Part shown: positions 1 through 6,299 of the stretch, piece after piece
Numbering within the stretch: position 1 is the stretch's first letter
Layout of the letters: every line of letters starts with the position of its first letter
DNA from: CAYQTL01 sp964420405
GTDB taxonomy: Bacteria > Acidobacteriota > Thermoanaerobaculia > Thermoanaerobaculales > Sulfomarinibacteraceae
Assembly: GCA_964420405.1 (NCBI GenBank)
Contig: CAYQTL010000063.1
Coordinates: forward strand, 1 to 30,106
Direction: 5' to 3'
Length of the DNA stretch: 30,106 bases
Program-made: the position numbers and the translations under genes
The notes under the pieces: model-generated
The model's database searches: none
The model's input: only the letters and a program-made list of their open reading frames with translations
What the model was told of the DNA's origin: nothing

Positions 1-155
1 GGGGGTCGGGCGGCGGGGGTCCGGGGACGGGCGACGGGATGCGGGTGGCGGGCCGGCGGTGCGGAGTCGCCCGGCGACGCGGATCGAACCTGCGACGCGC
101 TGCCCGCTGCCGCTGCCGCTGAACGCCGACGCTGTCGCTGAACGCGGCCGCTGTC

Positions 156-184
156 ATCGGGATCGGGATCGGGATCGGGATCGG
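156..184. repeat. ATCGGG hexamer tandem repeat
   Basis: Four consecutive ATCGGG units followed by ATCGG. Shorter arrays of the same hexamer occur in other non-coding stretches of the window: about 27852-27868, and on the opposite strand at 28864-28875. Confidence 0.8.
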
Positions 185-216
185 ACGCAGGGGCGAACGA
201 CGTGCGGAGCTCGGGG

Positions 217-269
217 GAGGTCCTTCGACTCCCGCCACGCCTGCCGGCGTGTCGCTCGCTCAGGATGAC
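217..269 (-). repeat. Palindromic intergenic element, copy 1
   Basis: On the minus strand it begins GTCATCCTGAGCGAGCG and ends GGGAGTCGAAGGACCTC. The middle is a small hairpin with stem CACGCC (236-241), loop TGCC and stem GGCGTG (246-251). A second copy faces it at 300-354. Conserved ends around a variable hairpin resemble REP/MITE-like intergenic repeats, and similar GTCATCCTGAGCGA...GTCGAAGGA sequences are, from memory, frequent in many high-GC bacterial genomes. Confidence 0.65.
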
Positions 270-299
270 GGAACCGAGGCGGTCGCCACCCCCCTGCTC

Positions 300-354
300 G
301 TCATCCAGAGCGAGCGGAGCGCCCGGGAGGGCGCGGAGGGAGTCGAAGGACCTC
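300..354 (+). repeat. Palindromic intergenic element, copy 2
   Basis: It begins GTCATCCAGAGCGAGCG and ends GGAGTCGAAGGACCTC, with a central hairpin of stem GCGCCC (319-324), loop GGGA and stem GGGCGC (329-334). The end boxes match copy 1 almost exactly. The hairpin stem differs from copy 1 on both sides, so pairing is preserved. The two copies are inverted about a roughly 30-nt spacer. Confidence 0.65.
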
Positions 355-434
355 CACACCCGCTGCACCGTCGTCCAGGGGCGCGCGACCCGGGCGAGTC
401 CAGGAACCTCGCCGGGCAGGACGGGGTCGAGCGG

Positions 435-557
435 TCGTGGCTGCGTGCCCACGCGCGGCGGTGGTCGCAGGAGGTGCGCTCGGAGGACGGTGCACCGGCA
501 CCGGGCGTCGATGAGGACACCCGGGAGCAGCTCCGCGCCCTCGGCTACGTGGAGTGA
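435..557 (+). pseudogene. Remnant of a sulfatase-type C-terminus
   Basis: The last codons of this frame read GVDEDTREQLRALGYVE and then stop. A tail of the type D-E-x-x-x-x-x-L-R-A-L-G-Y-V is characteristic of arylsulfatase/alkaline-phosphatase-superfamily proteins, and the preceding WLRAHARRWSQEV with an acidic linker also fits. The frame is open back to about 249, but upstream of about 435 it runs into the palindromic repeat and no sulfatase sequence is recognisable. I read it as a decayed or truncated gene end. A chance frame or a short non-sulfatase gene is possible. Confidence 0.35.
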
Positions 558-594
558 CCACCCGAGGGGACGGGCGGGACGGCGCGGGAGCCGC

Positions 595-600
595 TACAGT
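595..600 (+). promoter_or_regulatory. -10-like TACAGT, M14 gene
   Basis: TACAGT lies 8 nt before ATG 609. Transcription would begin at or next to the start codon. There is no consensus Shine-Dalgarno sequence, only a weak GAGG. Confidence 0.35.
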
Positions 601-608
601 GTGAGGCC

Positions 609-2324
609 ATGACGAGGCTCCACTCCTGCGTTGCAACAGCGGGTGTGCTCCTTTCCAGCGTGGCGTCCGGATCGGTACCGGCGCCGCCGCCGGCGGCTCC
701 GGAGGCCACCCTGGGCTGCCCCCTCGTGGTGCGGGTGGATCTCTCGGACCCGGCGGAGCTGTGGGGGCTGGCGTCGTGGACCGAGCCGTGGGAGGTTCGC
801 CGGGAGGAGGGGTACGCGGTGCTCGGGGTCGACGCGGCCGGCCTCGCCCGGCTCGAGGCGGCGGGGTTCGTCGTGGAGGTCGACGAACGACGGACCCGGG
901 AGGTCTGCGAGGCGGCGCGCCGGGTGAAGACGACGGTCTCCGACGGCGGCATCCCGGGCTTCGAGTGCTACCGGACGCTCGACGAGATGACGGCGCGGGC
1001 GGCGGAGCTCGCGGCCGCCCGCCCGGACCTGGTGGAGCTCGTCGACATCGGCGACAGCTGGGAGAAGACCGACGGCCGCGGCGGCTTCGACCTGGTGGTG
1101 CTGCGGCTGACCAACCGGTCCTTTCCGGGCACGTCGCGACCCGGTGCCCCGGGCGGCAAGCCGGTGCTGTTCGTGCAGGCGTCGATGCACGCCCGGGAGT
1201 ACACCCCGGCCGAGACCCTGACCCGGTTCGCCGAGCGCCTCGTCGAGGGCCACGGAACCGACGCCGACGCGACCTGGATCCTCGACGAGCACGAGGTCCA
1301 CCTGCTGCTGTCGGCCAACCCCGACGGGCGGATCCGTGCCGAGCAGGGCGTGTACTGGCGCAAGAACGCCGACGACGAGTTCTGTACCGGGACCGACCTC
1401 CGCGGCGTCGATCTCAACCGCAACTACGAGCACGACTGGGCCTGCTGCGACGGCTCGAGCGGACACCCGTGCTCGGAGATCTTCCGCGGGCCGGCGGCGG
1501 CCTCCGAGCCGGAGACGACGGCGGTCCAGAACCACCTGCGACGCGTGTTCGGCGACGCCTGGGATCCGGTGCCGTCCGACGGCACGCCGGGGATCTTCCT
1601 CGACCTCCACAGCTACGGGCGGCTGGTGCTGTGGCCGTGGGGGGCGCGCCCCGAGGCGACACCGAACGGCGCCGGCCTGGCGGCCCTCGGCCACCGGCTC
1701 GCGTCCGCGCCGGGGTACACCCCGCAGCAGGGGATCGACTTCTACCCGGTCGACGGCTCGGCGATGGACTTCGCCTACGCCGACCGCGGCGTCGCGTCGT
1801 TCGTGATCGAGATCGGGTACCGGTTCTTCGAGCCGTGCCCGGTGTTCGAGGGGCTCCTGGTCGAGGACATGCTGGCGACCCTCGACTACGCCGCGCGGGT
1901 GGTGGCCGCGCCCTACCGCACGCCCGCCGGCCCGGACGTGGGACAGCTGGTGGTGGCGCCGGCGGCGGGGGTGGTGCCGGGAGACGCGGTGGAGGCGACG
2001 TGGCTGGCCGACGACCGGCGGGGAGCCGTCGGCGGGACCAGCCAGGCGGTGGTGGAGGTCGAGGCGACGGTCGACGCTCCGCCGTGGGCCGCCGGCGAGG
2101 TGCTGCGGGTCGCCGGTCGAGCGGTCGACGGTGTGCTCGACGAGTCCTCGGAGGAGGTGGTGGCCGACATCCCGACCGGCGGTCTCGCCCCGGGCCGGCA
2201 CACGGTGTACGTCCGCGCGCGTGACGCCGACGGCAGCTGGGGGCCCGTCACCGCGGCGTTCCTCGACGTCGTCGTCGATCCACGGCTGCCGCGCCGGCCG
2301 AGCGGGCGGGTCGGGGGCCCCTGA
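609..2324 (+). CDS. Secreted M14 zinc carboxypeptidase
   Basis: This 571-residue protein has an N-terminal signal-like segment (about 1-22) and should act outside the cytoplasm, removing C-terminal residues from peptides. The M14 domain spans about 115-435. Zinc ligands are visible as H194 and E197 (MHAREY) and H334 (DLHSYG). Substrate-binding R251 (WRKN) and N270-R271 (LNRNY) and catalytic E401 (FVIEIG) are all present, so the enzyme looks active. Residues 435-565 form a beta-rich Ig-like domain ending in HTVYVRARDADGSWGP, as on many exported peptidases. The start is ATG 609, just behind a TACAGT hexamer. The DUF4082-like gene follows on the same strand about 130 nt downstream. Specificity (A, B or T type) cannot be read from the motifs. 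Confidence 0.93.
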   Translation: MTRLHSCVATAGVLLSSVASGSVPAPPPAAPEATLGCPLVVRVDLSDPAELWGLASWTEPWEVRREEGYAVLGVDAAGLARLEAAGFVVEVDERRTREVCEAARRVKTTVSDGGIPGFECYRTLDEMTARAAELAAARPDLVELVDIGDSWEKTDGRGGFDLVVLRLTNRSFPGTSRPGAPGGKPVLFVQASMHAREYTPAETLTRFAERLVEGHGTDADATWILDEHEVHLLLSANPDGRIRAEQGVYWRKNADDEFCTGTDLRGVDLNRNYEHDWACCDGSSGHPCSEIFRGPAAASEPETTAVQNHLRRVFGDAWDPVPSDGTPGIFLDLHSYGRLVLWPWGARPEATPNGAGLAALGHRLASAPGYTPQQGIDFYPVDGSAMDFAYADRGVASFVIEIGYRFFEPCPVFEGLLVEDMLATLDYAARVVAAPYRTPAGPDVGQLVVAPAAGVVPGDAVEATWLADDRRGAVGGTSQAVVEVEATVDAPPWAAGEVLRVAGRAVDGVLDESSEEVVADIPTGGLAPGRHTVYVRARDADGSWGPVTAAFLDVVVDPRLPRRPSGRVGGP

Positions 2325-2345
2325 GGGTCGTGATCCGGAGCGAGC

Positions 2346-2360
2346 GGGCGCCACGATTGC
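2346..2360 (+). promoter_or_regulatory. Weak sigma-54-like promoter (GG-N10-GC)
   Basis: GGGCGC, five bases, then TTGC. This keeps the invariant GG and GC with 10-nt spacing but differs from TGGCAC at two positions. It lies 96 nt upstream of ATG 2456. A -10-like TAGACT (2363-2368) lies next to it, so a sigma-70 promoter is an alternative. Confidence 0.25.
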
Positions 2361-2455
2361 GGTAGACTCGACGAAGGTTCGACCCAAGATGCAGATCGTG
2401 GGGTTCGCGCACCGGTTCACGGGACGGCGGCAGCGTGAGAAAGGGAGGGGGAATC

Positions 2456-3040
2456 ATGCGGCGAGCGACGATATGTGGTGTGGCGGTGGTCCTGGCGGTG
2501 GTCGTGGCACCGTCGGCCTGGGGTCAGGCGATCACCGGTTGGTCGGGCGGGAGCACCTTCGACTCCTACTACGGATCGATCCCCGGGGACGTCATCGGCT
2601 GGCAGTTCACGGTCAGCGATCCCCTGGAGGTGTCGGACCTCGGGTGCTGGAACGGCGACCCGACCGGCGGCATCGGGTCCAACCACGAGGTGGGGATCTG
2701 GGACGGCAGCCAGGTGCTGATCGCGTCGGCGACGGTCACGTCGTCGAGCACCGTCAACGGCGCCTTCCGCTACGAGGCGATCACTCCGGTCACGTTGATG
2801 CCGGGTGAGACCTACACCATCGGGGCGCTCTACGCGTCAGGCGACGGCGACAGCTACGTGTCCGGCGCGAGCGGGATCACCACGGCCACCGAGGTCAACT
2901 GGACGAACTCCGTCTACCCGACCGGCGGTGACCTGGGGTTCGTGTACCCGGGCCTCACGAGCACCTCCGGCGGCCGGTTCGGACCGAACTTCCTGTTCAC
3001 GGTGGTGCCGGTGGAGCTGCAGAGCTTCACCGTCGAGTAG
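2456..3040 (+). CDS. Secreted DUF4082-like protein
   Basis: This 194-residue exported protein has a signal peptide MRRATICGVAVVLAVVVAPS, probably cleaved after AWGQA. The body resembles the DUF4082 beta-sandwich: GWQFTVSDPLEVSDLGCW, then HEVGIWDGSQVLIASATV, then a late GPNFLFTVVP strand. The family is extracytoplasmic and common in surface or cell-wall-associated proteins, and its ligand is unknown to me. The C-terminus is VPVELQSFTVE, a PVELxSF tail I recall from exported proteins of Acidobacteriota and Bacteroidota, though with no sorting domain after it here. I chose ATG 2456 over GTG 2435 because AAGGGAGGGGG ends 5 nt before it and the signal peptide starts there. Confidence 0.75.
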   Translation: MRRATICGVAVVLAVVVAPSAWGQAITGWSGGSTFDSYYGSIPGDVIGWQFTVSDPLEVSDLGCWNGDPTGGIGSNHEVGIWDGSQVLIASATVTSSSTVNGAFRYEAITPVTLMPGETYTIGALYASGDGDSYVSGASGITTATEVNWTNSVYPTGGDLGFVYPGLTSTSGGRFGPNFLFTVVPVELQSFTVE

Positions 3041-3112
3041 CGACCGCCCGCGAGCGCTGCCCGGGCCGGGTCGCCGAGGCCGCCCCGCGGGCGTGGGGCA
3101 CGCCGGCGGGCG

Positions 3113-3118
3113 TAGACT
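3113..3118 (+). promoter_or_regulatory. -10-like TAGACT, MFS gene
   Basis: TAGACT is followed by six bases and then GTG 3125, so the mRNA would start at the start codon. No Shine-Dalgarno sequence is present. Confidence 0.45.
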
Positions 3119-3124
3119 GCCGCG

Positions 3125-4294
3125 GTGCGACGGGAGCTGCGCAAGGCGTTGCTGGCGACCGCCTTCTTCGGGGCGGCGAGCGGGATCTTCCAGGCGACGC
3201 TGAACAACTACCTCGCCGAGGTCCACCAACTCGGGGCGGAGGCCCGCGGCTGGATCGAGGTGCCGCGCGAGCTGCCGGGGTTCCTGATCATGCTGGTGGC
3301 CGGGGTGCTGCTGACCCGGCTGCGCGAGACCCAGATGGCCGCGGTCGCGATGCTGCTGACGGCGGCCGGGGCGTTCGGCCTGGGGTACCTCTCGCCGACG
3401 ACCGCCGCGGTGGTGCTGTTCGTGGTCGTGTGGTCGCTGGGCGACCACATCATCTTCGCCGTCGAGGGGCCGATCGGGCTCGCGCTGGTGCGCGACGGGC
3501 GCCAGGGCCGCCGCCTCGGGCAGTTCGGGGGCGCCCGCAACTTCGGCGTCATCGCCGGGGTCGGCGCGGTGTTCCTGCTCACGCAGCTCGTCGGCGACCG
3601 GTTCGGCCTGTTCTACGGCGTCGCCGGGGTGTGCGCCCTGGCCGCGGGCGTGGGCTACCTCGGGCTGAGCGTCGGCCGCGGCGCGCCACGCTCCAGGCGG
3701 CTGGTGTTCAAGCGCCGCTACGGCCTGTTCTACGCCATCAGCGCACTGTTCGGGGTCCGCAAGCAGATCTTCCTCGCGTTCGGCGCCTGGGTCCTGGTGG
3801 AGATCCACCACGTCTCGGTGGGCACCATCGCGCTGCTGTACTTCGTCGCGGCCTGCCTCGGCGTGATCGTGCGGCCGCTGATGGGGGAGGTGATCGACTG
3901 GCTCGGCGAGCGCACCGTTCTGGCGGCCGACGAGGTGCTGCTGCTGGGGGTGTGCCTCGCCTACGCGTTCGCGTCGGACCTGCTGGCGGCGCCGTACGAC
4001 CTGTGGCTGCTGTACGGGGCGTACGTGCTCGACATCGTGCTGTTCGCGCTGCGGGTCGCCCGCACGACCTACCTCGCCAAGATCGCCGACGACCCGGGCG
4101 ACGTCACGCCGACCATCGCCACCGGGATCACCATCGACCACGCCGTCGCGATGTCGCTGCCGGTGCTTTCCGGCTACATCTGGGAGGCGTTCGGATTCCG
4201 CTGGGTCTTCCTGCTCGCCGGCGCCATCGCCGTCGTGGGCTTCTTCGTCTGCCTCCGGATCCGGGTGCCGGCCCCGGTCGCCGCGGAGGCGTGA
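3125..4294 (+). CDS. MFS transporter
   Basis: A 389-residue polytopic membrane protein with about 12 hydrophobic segments in two halves and a basic central loop (GRGAPRSRRLVFKRRYG, about 180-200). This is the usual major facilitator layout and length. Loop motifs such as RLRETQ after helix 2 and GRRLGQFGGARNFG in the N-terminal half fit the family. The substrate cannot be told. The start is GTG 3125, directly behind a -10-like hexamer. The stop is one base before the GTG of the next membrane protein, so the two are probably co-transcribed and translationally coupled, which suggests a shared envelope or export task. Confidence 0.85.
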   Translation: MRRELRKALLATAFFGAASGIFQATLNNYLAEVHQLGAEARGWIEVPRELPGFLIMLVAGVLLTRLRETQMAAVAMLLTAAGAFGLGYLSPTTAAVVLFVVVWSLGDHIIFAVEGPIGLALVRDGRQGRRLGQFGGARNFGVIAGVGAVFLLTQLVGDRFGLFYGVAGVCALAAGVGYLGLSVGRGAPRSRRLVFKRRYGLFYAISALFGVRKQIFLAFGAWVLVEIHHVSVGTIALLYFVAACLGVIVRPLMGEVIDWLGERTVLAADEVLLLGVCLAYAFASDLLAAPYDLWLLYGAYVLDIVLFALRVARTTYLAKIADDPGDVTPTIATGITIDHAVAMSLPVLSGYIWEAFGFRWVFLLAGAIAVVGFFVCLRIRVPAPVAAEA

Positions 4295-4295
4295 C

Positions 4296-6176
4296 GTGCG
4301 GGGGCAGGCCGCGAACGGGCGTGACCGCGTCGCGCCGCTCGTCGCCGCCGGGCTCGCCCTGCTGTGCCTGGTGGTCGGCACGGCCGCCGTCGGCTCCCTC
4401 CGGTTGCTCGCCGGGTCGGAGGTCGGCGCCGCGCCTCTGCCGGTCGCGTTCGTCGGGGTGACGGTTGGGCTGGCGTGGTGGGCGCGTCGCCGCCACCGGC
4501 GCGCGTGGGTCCCGCGATGGCTGGCGCTGGCCGGCGCCGTCACGGCGGCGGCGGCCGCGTCGATCGCCGTCGCCGGCCTGGTTCCCGACACCAGCTACGA
4601 CGGCCAGTGGTACCACCAGGAGGCGGTGCTCCGGCTCGTGGAGGGATGGAACCCGGTGGCCGGCGGGCTGCCGGCGGCGGAGCTGCCCGATCCGGAGCAG
4701 CGCTCGAGGGTGAACGGCTATCCCGCGGCGAGCTGGATCGCGGGGGCGTCGGTGGTCGCGCTGACCGGACGGCTGGACCACGCCGCCTGGACCACCGCGG
4801 CGCTGGCGGTCGCCGCGTGGTGGCTCGCCTGGGCGGCCGTGGCGGGCGGTCTGGGCGTGGGCCGGCTCCCGGCGGCGGCGCTCTCGGCGGTGATGGCGGC
4901 CAACCCGGTGGTCCTGGTCCAGCTCCTCAACACCCAGCTCGACGGGGACCTGGCCTCCTGCCTGCTGGTGCTCGCGGTGACCCCGTGGCTGCGGGCCGCG
5001 ACTCCCTCGCGGCTGGTTCCGGCGGCCGCCGGTGCGGCGGTGGCGATGGCGGTCGGCGTCAAGCTCACCGGCGGGCTCTTCGCGGGCGTCCTGGTGGCCG
5101 GCGCGGTGCTCGTCCGCCGCCGGCCGGACGGGGCCGTGGCGGTCGCGGCCGCGGCCGGTCTCCTGGTCGGCGTGCTGCTGGTCGGTTTCCACCCCTACGT
5201 CACCAACCTCGTCCGCCACCACCATCCGCTCTACCCGGTGCTCGGTCCCGACGCGCGTCCGATCCTCCACACGCCGGAGATCGGACGGGTCGAAGGGCTG
5301 CTGGTGTCGGCCTTCTCCCGCAGCCGGCACCACCCCACCTCCGCGGACGCGGTAGCGTCGCTGCTGCGGCGGGACGGGCTCAAGCCGCCGTTCGAGGTGG
5401 ACGGCGGGGAGGTCGACGCCTTCGCCGTCCCGGACGTCCGGATCGGCGGCTTCGGGCCGCTGTTCGGGCTGGCGCTGCTCGCGGCGGTGGCGGCGGCGGT
5501 CGCCGCCGGCAGGTCCGGCGGCCTGCGCCTGTGGGGGCCGGTGGCGACGATCGTGGCCTCGGTGCTGGTGCTCCCCCACCCGTGGTTCGCGCGGCTCGTC
5601 CCGCAGCTGTGGCTGGTGCCGGCCGTGGTGGCGGCGGCGGCGATCGCGAGCCGCCGGAGGACGGCTCGGATGCTCGGCATGGTGGTGGCGGCCGTGTGCG
5701 CCGCCGACCTGGCGCTCGTCCTCGCCGGTCACGCGCCCAACGCGTTCCGCCACGGCAGGGCGGTCGAGTCCCGCCTGCGGGAGCTCGGTTCCCGCAGCGC
5801 CCCGGTCGAGGTCGACCTGCGTCCCTTCCTCTCGAACCGGGCGCGTCTCGCGGAGCTCGGGATCCCCCACCGGCAGGTCGACGACCCGGGGCGGTCGCTG
5901 CAGACCGTGCTGGGCGCCTGGATGCCGGCGGTGCGCTCGGCGGGCGCCGTCGAGGACGGCCTGCGACTCGACTGGGTGCGGGTGCGCGGCGCGTCCGGCT
6001 ACCGTGTCGAGGCGTGGTCCCGCTGGCCGCCCGCGACGGACGACCATCCGGCGGCGGTGGACGATGTCGTCGCCCCCCCGGCGACGCTCGGCCTGCCACC
6101 GGACGCTGCGGCCGTCACGGTCCGAGCGTGCAACGCCCTCGGCTGTGGTCCGCCGGTCGTGGCGTGGAGGCGGTGA
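4296..6176 (+). CDS. GT-C-like polytopic membrane protein with C-terminal FN3-like domain
   Basis: A 626-residue protein with many hydrophobic helices from about 10 to 480. The first large loop after residue 90 contains PDTSYDGQWYHQEAVLRL, with acidic residues placed as in GT-C glycosyltransferases that use lipid-linked sugars. The loop VRHHHPLYPVLGPDARP (about 308-325) also fits that class. The last 70 residues (LDWVRVRGASGYRVEAW to ACNALGCGPPVVAWRR) look like a fibronectin type III fold, probably extracytoplasmic. The start is GTG 4296, one base after the MFS stop. Glycosyltransferase activity is inferred from topology and the acidic loop only. A polymer ligase or unassigned membrane protein is possible. 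Confidence 0.65.
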   Translation: MRGQAANGRDRVAPLVAAGLALLCLVVGTAAVGSLRLLAGSEVGAAPLPVAFVGVTVGLAWWARRRHRRAWVPRWLALAGAVTAAAAASIAVAGLVPDTSYDGQWYHQEAVLRLVEGWNPVAGGLPAAELPDPEQRSRVNGYPAASWIAGASVVALTGRLDHAAWTTAALAVAAWWLAWAAVAGGLGVGRLPAAALSAVMAANPVVLVQLLNTQLDGDLASCLLVLAVTPWLRAATPSRLVPAAAGAAVAMAVGVKLTGGLFAGVLVAGAVLVRRRPDGAVAVAAAAGLLVGVLLVGFHPYVTNLVRHHHPLYPVLGPDARPILHTPEIGRVEGLLVSAFSRSRHHPTSADAVASLLRRDGLKPPFEVDGGEVDAFAVPDVRIGGFGPLFGLALLAAVAAAVAAGRSGGLRLWGPVATIVASVLVLPHPWFARLVPQLWLVPAVVAAAAIASRRRTARMLGMVVAAVCAADLALVLAGHAPNAFRHGRAVESRLRELGSRSAPVEVDLRPFLSNRARLAELGIPHRQVDDPGRSLQTVLGAWMPAVRSAGAVEDGLRLDWVRVRGASGYRVEAWSRWPPATDDHPAAVDDVVAPPATLGLPPDAAAVTVRACNALGCGPPVVAWRR

Positions 6177-6207
6177 GCCGGGGACGGCGGTGCCACGGCG
6201 CGGGGAT

Positions 6208-6228
6208 GGCTCCTTTGCCGCGGGAGCC
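6208..6228. terminator. Weak hairpin between convergent genes
   Basis: GGCTCC and GGAGCC pair around a 9-nt loop in the 123-nt gap between the convergent genes ending at 6176 and 6300. No T-tract follows, so the terminator role is tentative. Confidence 0.25.
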
Positions 6229-6299
6229 GGGCGCCGTCGGCGACCGCTTCGTGCACGACCCGGATGACCCGGATGCGCCGCCTTCGCGTGCCGGCCCGC

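Larger units (their letters stand above)
1..608. other. Non-coding region with repeats and a gene remnant
   Basis: No intact gene is convincing here. The stretch contains GCTGCC-like low-complexity sequence (about 100-150), an ATCGGG hexamer array, two facing copies of a palindromic element, and about 40 codons that look like the C-terminus of a sulfatase. The only other open frames are short, arginine-rich and lack a start context. The last bases carry the likely promoter of the M14 peptidase gene at 609. Confidence 0.6.
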
